A stretch of DNA of 64,000 nt. Source: M0108 sp963841065 (lineage in GTDB: Bacteria; Pseudomonadota; Gammaproteobacteria; Chromatiales; Chromatiaceae). The notes beneath the pieces are model-generated. The model was not told the origin of the DNA, did not search any database, and saw only the letters and a program-made list of their open reading frames with translations. Each line of letters opens with the position of its first letter. Position 1 is the stretch's first letter. Both the position numbers and the translations under genes were made by a program. Of the stretch, positions 56,131 through 64,000 are shown one piece after another. Location of the stretch: the NCBI GenBank assembly GCA_963841065.1, contig CAWJBI010000061.1, forward strand, positions 1-64,000. Reading direction: 5' to 3'.

Positions 56131-56595
56131 ATGCCCAGCGAACGCATTATCAAGAAATACCCGAATCGTCGCCTCTATGACACCGAGGTCAGCCGCTATG
56201 TCACCCTGGCCGATGTTCGGGCCCTGGTCATGCAAGGCGTTGGTTTCCGGGTATTGGACACCCACAACGACGATGACATCACCCGTACCATCCTGCTCCA
56301 GATCATGCTGGAGGAGGAGAGTGGTGGCGAGCCCCTCTTCACCGCCACCATGCTGGCCCAGATCATCCGGTTCTATGGCGGTACCCTCCAGGGGATGCTA
56401 TCGCGCTACATGGAGAAATCCCTCGACTTCTTCGTCAAGCAGCAGCATCAGTTGCGCGAGACCTGGGGCGAGAACCCCTTTGACGCCATGACCCGCCTGG
56501 CCCAGCGCAACATCGATATGTGGTCGGACCTCCAGAATGAATTTCTGCGCGCCTCGGGCTACAAAAAGCGGTCGGATACGGACAAGAAGCCATGA
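56131..56595 (+). CDS. phaR: PHA synthesis repressor PhaR
   Basis: 154 residues from ATG 56131. The N-terminal DNA-binding domain starts IIKKYPNRRLYDTEVSRYV, the PhaR/PHB_acc signature; a second PHB_acc-type part follows (LFTATMLAQIIRFYGG). Represses phasin genes when no polymer is present and is titrated by granules. Divergent from phaE; an operator-like palindrome lies before phaP. Confidence 0.95.
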   Translation: MPSERIIKKYPNRRLYDTEVSRYVTLADVRALVMQGVGFRVLDTHNDDDITRTILLQIMLEEESGGEPLFTATMLAQIIRFYGGTLQGMLSRYMEKSLDFFVKQQHQLRETWGENPFDAMTRLAQRNIDMWSDLQNEFLRASGYKKRSDTDKKP

Positions 56596-56666
56596 ATGGG
56601 CCCTACCGGGTATCTGGAGCCAGGGCTGGCTTTTGCCGGCCCCCAGGGCGATAGGGAAAAAAGTAG

Positions 56667-56722
56667 TTGACACCCGTTGCCAGGATTATTATTGTGCACC
56701 GCAGCAATGCTGCATTGCACAA
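56667..56722 (+). promoter_or_regulatory. phaP promoter overlapped by PhaR-type operator
   Basis: TTGACA (56667-56672), 17 bp, TATTGT (56690-56695). From 56692 to 56722 runs a nested palindrome: outer arms TTGTGCA/TGCACAA, inner arms GCAGC-AAT-GCTGC. Known PhaR sites are TGC-rich with CTGC/GCAG halves, so this fits a PhaR operator covering the -10 region. Confidence 0.7.
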
Positions 56723-56750
56723 AACAAACTGAAACCTAAGGAGACACCTC

Positions 56751-57119
56751 ATGACTGCTAAAGACAAACTGGCCGCTATGAACGAGATAGGCACCAAGGG
56801 CGCCGAGCGCCTGAACAGCCTGGGCGACCTTAATCTGAAGATCTGGGAGAGGATGGCGGCCCGCCAGCTTGAGGCCCTGAACCTCATGATGGAGCAAAGC
56901 GTGCGCCAGATGAAGATCGCCAGCGAGGCCAAAGGGTATAATGAGTTCGTAAAGGCCCAGGTCGAACTGGCCAAGGAGGCCAGCGAGCGCATGATGGAAG
57001 AAGTCCGTACCAACATGTCGCTGGCCAACGAAGTCCGTGATGAGTACCGCGCCTGGGCCCAGGCCGGCATGTCCGAACTGACTGCCGAGATTAAAAAGAA
57101 CGCCGCCAACGCGGCCTAA
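56751..57119 (+). CDS. phaP: Phasin family protein PhaP
   Basis: 122 residues, all helical and amphipathic, Ala/Met/Glu-rich, no cysteine. NEIGTKGAERLNSLGDLNLK and QVELAKEASERMMEEV match phasin family helices. Coats PHB granules. AAGGAG lies 10 bases before the ATG; phaB follows after 17 bp. Confidence 0.92.
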   Translation: MTAKDKLAAMNEIGTKGAERLNSLGDLNLKIWERMAARQLEALNLMMEQSVRQMKIASEAKGYNEFVKAQVELAKEASERMMEEVRTNMSLANEVRDEYRAWAQAGMSELTAEIKKNAANAA

Positions 57120-57136
57120 TTCGGGAGTTTCCTATT

Positions 57137-57886
57137 ATGGCGCAACCAACACGTGTGGCCCTGGTAACGGGTGGTATCGGCGGTATCGGTACCTCCATTT
57201 GCCAGCGTCTGGCGAAGGATGGCCATCGGGTGGTAGCCAACTATCATCCCTCGGAGCAAGAGCAGGCGGATGCCTGGCTAGTAGCACGGCAGGCGGAGGG
57301 CCTGGACGTTTCGCTGGCGGTGGGAGATGTTTCATCCTTTGAGGATAGCCAGCGCATGGTTGGCGAAGTCCTCCAGCGCATGGGCACCGTAGATGTGTTG
57401 GTCAACTGTGCCGGCATCACGCGCGACAAGACCTTCAAGCGCATGGAACAGGCCCAGTGGGAAGCGGTAATCAACGTCAACCTGAACTCGGTGTTCAACG
57501 TTACCCGCCAGCTTTGGGAGGGGATGCTGGAGCGCGGCTTTGGCCGCATCATCAACATCTCCTCTGTCAATGGGCAGCGCGGCCAGTTCGGACAAGCCAA
57601 CTATTCGGCGGCCAAGGCCGGCATGCATGGCTTCACCATGGCCGTGGCCCAGGAAGGTGCCGCCCGGAACGTGACGGTCAATACCGTGTCGCCCGGTTAC
57701 GTCGAGACCGCCATGACCCTGGCCATGCGTGACGATGTCCGCGAGAGCATCATCTCCGGCATTCCGATGCGCCGCATGGCCCAACCGGCGGAAATTGCCG
57801 CGGCCATCGCCTTCCTGGCGTCGGACGAGGCGGGCTACATTACCGGGGCCAATATCCCGGTCAACGGCGGCCTCTTCATGCATTAA
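57137..57886 (+). CDS. phaB: Acetoacetyl-CoA reductase PhaB
   Basis: 249 residues of SDR fold. VTGGIGGIGTSICQRL (NADPH site), NCAGITRDKTFKRM, catalytic Ser in ISSVNGQRGQ and Tyr/Lys in QANYSAAKAG. PGYVETAM tail. Supplies (R)-3-hydroxybutyryl-CoA. The ketothiolase gene phaA is not in the window. The following 407 bp hold only a terminator. Confidence 0.96.
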   Translation: MAQPTRVALVTGGIGGIGTSICQRLAKDGHRVVANYHPSEQEQADAWLVARQAEGLDVSLAVGDVSSFEDSQRMVGEVLQRMGTVDVLVNCAGITRDKTFKRMEQAQWEAVINVNLNSVFNVTRQLWEGMLERGFGRIINISSVNGQRGQFGQANYSAAKAGMHGFTMAVAQEGAARNVTVNTVSPGYVETAMTLAMRDDVRESIISGIPMRRMAQPAEIAAAIAFLASDEAGYITGANIPVNGGLFMH

Positions 57887-58114
57887 GAGACCGCGCCGGG
57901 TCCAGGGCCAGTTATTGCCGGTCCTGGATCAGCCTGATAGGCGCCGCTGGACGTCGATGCGATGACCGGCGATGCCTTCCGGACCTTCCACAAGAAGGTT
58001 CCCCTATTCCGCCAAGGCCGCCCCTGACGTGGCCTGGCGATTTCCGCGGCAGCGTCCGTCGCCCGCGGAGCAAACAGGTCCTCCTCGTCTCTCTCAATCA
58101 TTGAGAAGAGCTTT

Positions 58115-58142
58115 AAGCCCGGCGAATGCTGGGCTTTTTTTT
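58115..58142 (+). terminator. Rho-independent terminator downstream of phaB
   Basis: AAGCCCGGC and CTGGGCTT (one wobble/mismatch) around a GAATG loop, followed by eight T. It lies 229 bp after phaB; the intervening DNA (57887-58114) has no gene I can support. Confidence 0.85.
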
Positions 58143-58293
58143 GCCTGGAGCATCCTATTCGGAATCGCCCCCTTGGTCGCAGCGGCCGCCATGCTTAGTC
58201 TGGTGTCCGCTAGGACGGATTCCCCCGCAGTCGCTGCCCTATTGTTGTTCTAGCGACCGCGGGTAGGTACTGGTGGAGACGGCCAGGCCGGGG

Positions 58294-58899
58294 TCAGAAC
58301 TTTACCGAACAGCCATAAGGCCGGGTCACCGGGTTGGCGATCGGTTTACCGGAGGCCAACTCGGCCATGGCCTGCCGCACATAGTTATTGGCGCCCGCAA
58401 TGTCCGCCGGGTCGGTCGTGGGCTTGTCGTCAATACCACCCCGATAGACCAAGGTACCAGCCTCGTCGATGATGAAGAGGTGCGGGGTGGTTTTGGCCTC
58501 ATAAGCCCGGCCCAGGCCCCCTTTGTCGATCAAAACGGCGGACGGGGCCGCGCCACGGCTTGTGGTCAGGGCGTCCGCTTCGGCGGCGCTGACATGCCCC
58601 TGCTTCCCGGGGGCGGAGGAAATGACCGAGAGCCAGATATAGCCGGCACCGGTCGCCTCCTTTTGCAGGGCCTGCATGTTGCCCGAACCATAGTGCTTTA
58701 TTACATAGGGGCACTGGTCGTTGGTCCACTCCAGGATAATTCGCTTACCCTTCAACTCGGCCAGGCTCCAGGTCTTGCCGGTGGTGTCCACGGCACTGAA
58801 AGCGGGTGCCGGGTATCCGATCTTGGGTGCCGCCTGGGCTAGTCCGAGGGTGGCCACCAGGGCCAGGGCACTCAGGAAGGTCGTCTTCAGAAAGTTCAT
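58294..58899 (-). CDS. Exported redoxin-domain protein
   Basis: 201 residues with a signal peptide ending GLAQAA. AhpC/TSA-type fold: PAPAFSAVDTTGKTWSLAEL, then the single active Cys in EWTNDQCPYVIKHYGSGNMQ, and TTPHLFIIDEAGTLVYRGG. The C-terminus PYGCSVKF adds a second Cys. Common in proteobacteria as 'thioredoxin family/redoxin', probably a periplasmic peroxide or thiol-handling enzyme. Last ordinary chromosomal gene before the accessory end. Confidence 0.88.
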   Translation of the reverse strand: MNFLKTTFLSALALVATLGLAQAAPKIGYPAPAFSAVDTTGKTWSLAELKGKRIILEWTNDQCPYVIKHYGSGNMQALQKEATGAGYIWLSVISSAPGKQGHVSAAEADALTTSRGAAPSAVLIDKGGLGRAYEAKTTPHLFIIDEAGTLVYRGGIDDKPTTDPADIAGANNYVRQAMAELASGKPIANPVTRPYGCSVKF

Positions 58900-59423
58900 G
58901 GGGGTCTCCGTTTCGGTAGGTAAGTCAGGGATTAGTTTGGGGACGGCGGATATAGAAACACTAACGCATTTCGCGCCAGGTGTCTTGGGCGGGTACTATC
59001 TGGGACGCTACAAGTAGCAGATGGGCTTTGGGATTACTGTTAGGATTCAATAGGCTATAGGTGTCTGCACTACAAGTATCAGGAGGCGGCACTACAAGTA
59101 GCGGGGACCTCGGGGAGTTCTCGGATGCCGGAGAATAGGATTTGAAAATAATCAAGATAACAATAACGCCGATAATGTTGATTTGGTGGAAATTTTGCTT
59201 TACAAAGCTGCCTGTTAGTTTTAGAGTCGGGTAAAAGAAGGGTAATCTACCTGGCAATTAGCTAGGTTAGATCAAAAAAATCCCAGGGTATTAGAAGGAA
59301 TTGATGGGACACAACCGATTAGGTAGTTGTTTGCATTGTCCGGGCATGGGCTCGGGTGGTCGGTTTATACCCTAGCGCTCCGTGACAAGCTATCACCCAA
59401 GCACCCAAAAAAGACAAAAATCA
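58900..59423. repeat. AT-rich intergenic region with three ACTACAAGTA-type repeats
   Basis: 524 bp without a supported gene. A 12-base motif close to GCTACAAGTAGC occurs at 59007-59018, 59069-59080 and 59091-59102; the arms CTAC/GTAG are inverted around AA. G+C drops sharply from about 59030 onward, marking the start of accessory DNA. Confidence 0.55.
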
Positions 59424-59924
59424 ATGAAAACAATAAGTTATTGCATTTTATATATCCTCATTCTCGTCACATCCGGATGCGTAACAAATCAACCCACCAA
59501 TACATTATTAACTCCCAATCCATCAAGTCAAGCTATAACTGAAACGCCGTCTAACATTACTCCTGTCGCAAAGAATGAATCAGCGAAGGTAGAGAAGGTA
59601 AAGAAAAAAAGCAAGAAAATCTTCATCTGGTCAACAAGAATATTTACTAGATCGCCAATCTGCTGATCGTGTTTGCATGACTGAGGCAATGCAAGGAAGA
59701 ATTGATGAAGCGTGGGCAATTCTCAGAATCAAGTTGCCATTGCCTCTACTACAGCAGCCATGTCTGCTGCAATGCCACTTTCAGCAATGGGAGCAGTCCC
59801 AGGGCTTGGACTAATTGCAGGAGCTGCTAATATCGCAATGATGAATCAAGCCCAGCAACCGCAACCTCAATTTGATCAAGCGGAATGCATGAACAACGAC
59901 TTTATGGAAGCCAGAGGTTGGTGA
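59424..59924 (+). pseudogene. Small lipoprotein gene with two frame changes
   Basis: Read through a +1 shift near 59617 and a compensating shift near 59715 it gives about 166 residues. MKTISYCILYILILVTSGC is a lipoprotein signal. The middle has LLDRQSADRVCMTEAMQG, and the end is a Gly/Ala/Met-rich membrane-like segment (GAVPGLGLIAGAANIAMM) with QAECMNNDFMEARGW. Low G+C, unlike its flanks. Function unknown. Confidence 0.5.
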
Positions 59925-60178
59925 TATCGCTCAACTCAAACTCCCTTTGGTCATCGGCAAGATAGCCCTGTTGGCCGCCTGAGGCCGTATTGCGCCACAA
60001 AATGGGGCTCAGGGTTATATTGGCCATTAGATGGGACAAAATAAGCCTAAATCGGTCAAATTGATGCTTGGGTAATCAAAATAAATGGCCCACGAGACAC
60101 TGACCGGAGAGGAATCGGTGCATACTTCAGCGCTTCCTTGACGAGGGCATTTTTGCGTTATGAGCGTCCCCCCGACTC

Positions 60179-60206
60179 CAGCCGCCGGGCGGTTGGATTT
60201 CCTAAT
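60179..60206 (+). other. Hairpin motif shared with the IS91-type end at 6523-6550
   Basis: CAGCCGCC, a short loop, GGTTG and then TTTCCTAATC parallel CAGCCGCC...GGTTGAACTTCCTATC at 6523-6550. It lies 51 bp before the RCC1-SLH start in a 332-bp intergenic region (59925-60256) with no gene. It may be a solo IS91-type end. Confidence 0.4.
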
Positions 60207-60256
60207 CCCTAGCGAGGAAAGCTTCATGTTCTGACCGATTTGTTTGGCGCCGTTAC

Positions 60257-62306
60257 ATGCCGAGAAACCGCTTTGTCGGGGCTATCGGTTTCTGTCTCGT
60301 GCTGGTCCTGTCGCTTGGTCAGGCCGTGGGGCAGGAATCACCTGTGGTTAACGGTACGGTCCCGTACGCCGGGTTTGAACCAAGTGTGCCGGCTGCGACC
60401 GGCGAGGCCTTGCGTGAACAAGCCGCGCGCGAAGGGTGGGTGCGGGTACGGGTGGATCTGCGCCAGCCGGAGGATGGCACGCTGCCTCAGGTCGCGACCC
60501 GGGCAGCCATCCCGCAAGACGATTTTGAGCACTCGGCACAGGACCTGCTATTCGCGTTACCCGCCGGTTCCTATGACTCGGTGCAGCGAGAGGTGGGCTC
60601 GTCTAGCCTCACCCTGCGGGTCGATGCCGCCGGACTGGATGAACTGCTGGTCTCACCATTGGTGGTGGCGGTCCTGCGGCCGCCGATCCCGAAATGCAGC
60701 GGATTGCCGCCAGGGTCAGACCCACAGCCTAGCCATCAAGCCCGATGGGAGCCTCTGGGCGTGGGGGGATAACCGGTGGGGCCAGCTCGGCGACGGAATC
60801 GACCATGGATCGCGTGAGTCCGGTCCAGGTCTTGACTGGGGTCGTGGCCGCTCAGGCGGGATTATATTACAGCCTGGCCGTCAGGACCGACGGGAGCCTG
60901 TGGGCCTGGGGAACTGAACGGTTCTGGCAAGCTCGGCGACGGCACGACCACGGATCGCCTAAGTCCGGTCCAGGTACTGACGGGGGTCATGGCGGCGGCA
61001 GCCGGAGGCGAGCACACCTTAGCACTCAAGACGGATGGCAGCCTGTGGGCGTGGGGCGACAACATTTCTGGCCAGCTCGGCGACGGCACGACCACGTTTC
61101 GCCTAAGTCCGGTCCAGGTCCTGACGGGAGTCTGCAGCCATAGCGGCTGGGGGTCGATATTTCGCCGGCTACTCCCTAGCCCTCAAAACCGACGGGAGCC
61201 TGTGGGCCTGGGGAAGTAACTTTTCTGGCCAGCTCGGCGACGGCACGACCACGAATCGCCGGAGTCCAGTTGAAATCCTGACCGGGGTTGCGTCCGTGGC
61301 GGCTGGTGGTGGTTGGCTCTCATATCTCTACACTGGCCACTCGCTGGCCCGCAAGACCGATGGGAGCCTCTGGGCATGGGGGAGCAACGCTTATGGCCAA
61401 CTCGGCGACGGTACGAGAACAGATCGCCTAAGCCCGATCCAGGTGCTGACGGGGGTCACAGCCATGGCGGGTGGCGGTTACCAAACCCTGGCCCTTAAGA
61501 CCGACGGCATCCTGTGGGCCTGGGGGGGTAACGACTATGGCCAGCTCGGCGACGGCACGACCATGGATCGCGTGAGTCCGGTCCAGGTTCTGACCGGGGT
61601 TGCGGCCGTGGCGGGTGGCGGCACGCACACCCTGGCCCGCAAGACCGACGGCAGCCTTTGGGCGTGGGGAGATAATCGGTACGGCCAGCTCGGCGACGGC
61701 ACGACTGCCGATCGCTTGACTCCGGTCCAGGTTTATGGGTTCGATGTATCAGGGCCCTACTGGGATGTTGACCCAACGAGTTGGGCAGCCGGTTATATCA
61801 ACGCCATTCACGACGCAGGCATCACCGGTGGGTGTGGCAACGGCAACTATTGCCCCCAAGGGCTCGTCACCCGCGAGCAGAATGGCCGCCTTCCTGGTGC
61901 GGGCCGTCGAGGGCGAACCTGCTGCCAATTACTGCGGCAGTTCCTCCTATTTTAGTGATGTTTCGCCCGATGCCTGGTCCTGCCGCTACATCCAGCGTCT
62001 CTCCGAGCTGAATATCACCGGTGGTTGCGGGGGGGCAAGTATTGCCCCCAGGACCTCGTCACCCGTGACCAGATGGCCGCCTTTATCGTCAGGGCTGTCG
62101 AGGGCGAGCCGGCCTTGGATTACTGCGCAGGTGTTGCCCCCTTCCAGGATGTTGCACCCAGCGCCTGGGCCTGCCGTTACATCAAGCGGCTTGCGGAACT
62201 TAATGTTACCCAGGGGTGTGGCAATGGCAACTACTGCCCAGGCAATGAAGTTACCCGCGAACAGATGGCGGCTTTCCTGGCAAGGGCTTTCTTGGACATG
62301 GATTGA
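60257..62306 (+). CDS. Secreted RCC1-repeat protein with three C-terminal SLH domains (multiple frameshifts)
   Basis: About 681 residues if five +1 shifts and one -1 shift (a G run near 62030) are repaired. A signal peptide (VGAIGFCLVLVLSLGQAVG) leads to a ~110-residue domain that resembles subtilase propeptides (WVRVRVDLRQPE, LRVDAAGLDELLVSPLVVAV) but no protease follows. Then come seven RCC1 units of about 50 residues (SLWAWGDNxxGQLGDGTT, then SPVQVLTGV), a predicted beta-propeller. Three S-layer homology domains with paired Cys (ITGGCGNGNYCP, VTREQMAAFLVRA) end the protein. Probably displayed on the cell surface. Terminator 33 bp downstream. Confidence 0.8.
60730..61735 (+). repeat. Tandem ~150-bp DNA repeats encoding RCC1 units
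   Basis: Seven imperfect units share the segment around CAGCTCGGCGACGGCACGAC and AGTCCGGTCCAGGT. They vary elsewhere. Such repeats invite recombination and assembly error. Confidence 0.85.
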
Positions 62307-62338
62307 TGAATTCTAAGGAACCTCTTGGCTGATATCGC

Positions 62339-62364
62339 AACGGGCGCTTCGGTGCCCGTTTTTA
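62339..62364 (+). terminator. Rho-independent terminator after the RCC1-SLH gene
   Basis: AACGGGC and GCCCGTT around an 8-base loop, followed by a T run. Confidence 0.85.
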
Positions 62365-62471
62365 TTGATCCTATGCCCGCCATGACCTTCCTGTTCACCT
62401 GAACCCATCCTTTAAATATCCCCTAAAGAATCACTCAAAAGATTCTTTATAAATACCCCCAACCCCCTCAT

Positions 62472-62494
62472 AACCCGCTTCGGCGGGTTTTTTT
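62472..62494 (+). terminator. Second strong terminator hairpin
   Basis: AACCCGC/GCGGGTT around TTCG, followed by seven T. It lies just 30 bp before the next gene's start, so it insulates that gene or acts as an attenuator in its leader. Confidence 0.85.
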
Positions 62495-62523
62495 ATGCCC
62501 GGAGAAAACCGGAGGAGAAAACC

Positions 62524-62886
62524 ATGCTGCAATTCAAACACCCCCATGACCTGAAGCAACTCCCTGAAGCCCATCCCGCCTATCCCATCGTCAAGGACCT
62601 GGTGGCCAGGTTGATCGTTGATTTCCCTCCCGGACGCGCTTATGCCCCCGAGGATGATGGCTGGATTGCCTTGATCGAAGAGCAGGATGTCGATCGGGTG
62701 ATCACGGAAATCTGGTCGGATTGGACACTGGCCGAGGTGGAATGGGAAGGGATCACCTACCGGGATGGCTTCTGGCAAGCCATTTATCTCTCGGACAATG
62801 AAAAAGGCTTTGTCATTGTCATTCCCGACGCACCGTGGATAACCGCAGAACTCCGGGAAAATATCGAGTTTTATTTAGACCCCTGA
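62524..62886 (+). CDS. Small acidic hypothetical protein
   Basis: 120 residues with a near-perfect GGAGGA ribosome site 7 bases before the ATG. Acidic and Trp-rich (GWIALIEEQDVDRVITEIW, DWTLAEVEWEGITYRDGFW), with no membrane segment or known motif. Its frame is intact. It leads a short same-strand series ending in an antirestriction gene, the type of neighbourhood seen on conjugative elements and plasmids. I do not recognise the family. Confidence 0.7.
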   Translation: MLQFKHPHDLKQLPEAHPAYPIVKDLVARLIVDFPPGRAYAPEDDGWIALIEEQDVDRVITEIWSDWTLAEVEWEGITYRDGFWQAIYLSDNEKGFVIVIPDAPWITAELRENIEFYLDP

Positions 62887-62946
62887 ACTGCGCCCATTTC
62901 GGCATCTTATTTGATAGCTCTATCTCGACCCAACAGGAGTAATGAC

Positions 62947-63405
62947 ATGAACGCCAAACCCACCGAGCAATTCCGTATCCTCAAGGTCGGGACCTGCCCC
63001 AGCCTCACCCGGGCCTCGCAGATCACCTACCATCTTGGCCTGCATGACGAACAGGTCTATTTGTGCATCGCCGGGAATTCCGGGGGCGGGCTTTATAGCA
63101 AGGAGTACGTGTCCCTGGAGGCCATCATCGCCGCCATCCTGGCCCAGGGCGACCAACCCATCACCGGCAAGACCCTCCGACCGCTGTTCCAGGGCAAATC
63201 CGCCAACACCCCCGGGTTTGCCTTGGCGGCGGCTCGGGATTTGGGCCTGATCGTGGCCAAGCCGGGCGAGGAAGGCGGGTATCAACGGGGTGATGCCCAA
63301 CGCTGTCGGGAGGAAATCGCGGCCCTCATCACCGCCGGGACAGCGATCCCGGTTGCGGCCCCCGTCAATGGTGCGGAATGTCCCGGTGGCGCAACGAGCG
63401 CCTAG
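62947..63405 (+). CDS. Hypothetical protein of an accessory/mobile region
   Basis: 152 residues, ATG preceded by CAGGAGTAA. Start MNAKPTEQFRILKVGTCPS, then YLCIAGNSGGGLYSKEYVSL and QPITGKTLRPLFQGKS; mixed alpha/beta, mildly acidic, two or three Cys. No membrane segment. The style (short, standard Shine-Dalgarno, beside ArdB) suggests an element-borne protein. Function not recognised. Confidence 0.7.
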   Translation: MNAKPTEQFRILKVGTCPSLTRASQITYHLGLHDEQVYLCIAGNSGGGLYSKEYVSLEAIIAAILAQGDQPITGKTLRPLFQGKSANTPGFALAAARDLGLIVAKPGEEGGYQRGDAQRCREEIAALITAGTAIPVAAPVNGAECPGGATSA

Positions 63406-63446
63406 CCAACCGCCCGGACCGTCCGGCGCGGGCCGAGGAGTTAGCC

Positions 63447-63630
63447 ATGGCGACCCGAGGTTCTGGCGGGATACCCCTCATTGCCTATGTCGCCGTGGGC
63501 ACCCTGGCCTTGCTCTATTTCAAGAGCACGCCTCGGCCTGATCGGTCTGGCGTACCTGATTAAGACCAACCCCCTCCCCGTGGCCGTCTTGCTGGCCTTC
63601 ATCCTCGGCATCGCCGGCCTGGGCCGCTGA
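63447..63630 (+). CDS. Small two-helix membrane protein (one frameshift)
   Basis: 60 residues when one extra C near 63537 is removed. GAGGAG ribosome site 6 bases before the ATG. First hydrophobic helix IPLIAYVAVGTLALLYF; second after the shift, PVAVLLAFILGIAGLG. Between them LIGLAYLIKTNP. Unknown role; 70 bp before the ArdB gene. Confidence 0.6.
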
Positions 63631-63700
63631 TCCCCCAACCCGGACACCCTTTCCCGGAGGAGGGATAAGCCGTGTCCGGAATCACCTCTGGAGTCCAACC

Positions 63701-64000
63701 ATGCCTATCACTTGCACCCTGGTCCCTGAACACCAGCGCGTCAACCATACCGCCAAACTGTTCGGGACCGCCTTCCCCTTCCGCCTGGAGCCCACCGTCT
63801 ATGCCTGGGCGGAACGTCTCAGCCCCGACTACACCGGGGGCTATTGGCACTTTTACCGCCTGGCTAATGGCGGTTTCTACCTGGCCCCGGCCTCTGACCA
63901 GGACTTCCGGGTGTCCAGTCCCAACGGCTTCACGGGCACCCTGACCCCGGATGCCTTCGGGATCACCTGCTGTCTCTACGCCTATGGCCACCTGGCCTAC
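63701..64000 (+). CDS. ardB: ArdB/KlcA-family antirestriction protein (cut by window end)
   Basis: The first 100 residues are present. AKLFGTAFPFRLEPTVYAWA, then LSPDYTGGYWHFYRLANGGF and YLAPASD match the ArdB/KlcA family, whose members block type I restriction without mimicking DNA. Family length is about 140-150, so roughly 40-50 residues lie beyond the window. It marks plasmid, ICE or prophage-like DNA at this end. Confidence 0.88.
   Translation, partial: MPITCTLVPEHQRVNHTAKLFGTAFPFRLEPTVYAWAERLSPDYTGGYWHFYRLANGGFYLAPASDQDFRVSSPNGFTGTLTPDAFGITCCLYAYGHLAY

Noticed and set aside
57972..58253. 93-codon plus-strand open frame after phaB
   Set aside because: It crosses a strong terminator hairpin, has no ribosome site and shows no protein-like composition at its start.
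60730..61735. Repeat array as possible CRISPR
   Set aside because: Units are ~150 bp, coding, and translate to RCC1 motifs; there are no short uniform repeats with unique spacers.
919..62306. Programmed +1 ribosomal frameshifting as explanation for the broken frames
   Set aside because: The shift sites share no slippery codon or downstream structure and occur in genes never known to use recoding; error in the sequence is simpler.

Overview
The window is high-GC chromosomal DNA of a gammaproteobacterium, most likely a purple sulfur bacterium or close relative (Chromatiales). The signs are a class III PHA synthase pair (phaC/phaE) divergent from phaR-phaP-phaB as in Allochromatium-type loci, a DsrE-like fragment, a Coq4 homologue, and conserved gammaproteobacterial blocks (lptM-lysA...dapF-DUF484-xerC; kdsD-kdsC-lptCAB-rpoN-hpf-ptsN-hprK-rapZ; mlaFEDCB-murA). 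The species cannot be named from sequence alone.

Layout. 1-5529: a SenB-type glycosyltransferase, a SelD fused to an NDH-2-like flavoprotein, a methyltransferase and a membrane sulfatase-like protein, probably a selenium-metabolite locus. 4914-9227: a mosaic scar. A 617-bp direct repeat of the sulfatase 3' end flanks a truncated SDR gene, an IS91-type transposase remnant, a low-GC Bacteroidota-like glycosyltransferase segment and an IS4-like transposase remnant. 9321-14396: biotin operon bioB-F-H-C-D. 14520-21347 (minus): xerC, DUF484, dapF, an inserted group of four unusual genes, lysA, lptM. 21412-27647: a YgbA-like protein, a SPOR protein, DUF1840, a large Cys-rich secreted protein, a DISHL-motif protein, a flavoprotein and CreA. 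27675-31987: proB, obgE, rpmA, rplU, then ispB and tRNA-Pro(CGG). 32296-35194: dacB, a PDZ-less HtrA lipoprotein and xthA. 35231-45708 (minus): a permease-less regulatory PTS (EI, HPr, EIIA-Man, PtsN, HprK) with rapZ, hpf, rpoN and LPS transport/Kdo genes. 45882-53460: mla phospholipid transport, murA, hisG-D-C. 53704-57886: PHB synthesis and its regulator. 58294-64000: a redoxin, then accessory DNA with a broken lipoprotein gene, an RCC1-SLH surface protein, small unknown genes and an ArdB/KlcA antirestriction gene cut by the window end.

Many reading frames, including essential genes (murA, dapF, rpoN, kdsD, hisD), are broken by single-base shifts. Wherever the expected protein is clear, removing one base restores it. 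Shifts of this kind in essential genes point to systematic +1 sequencing or assembly errors rather than gene decay. Such genes are annotated here as real genes spanning the shift. No CRISPR array, integrase or rRNA was seen.
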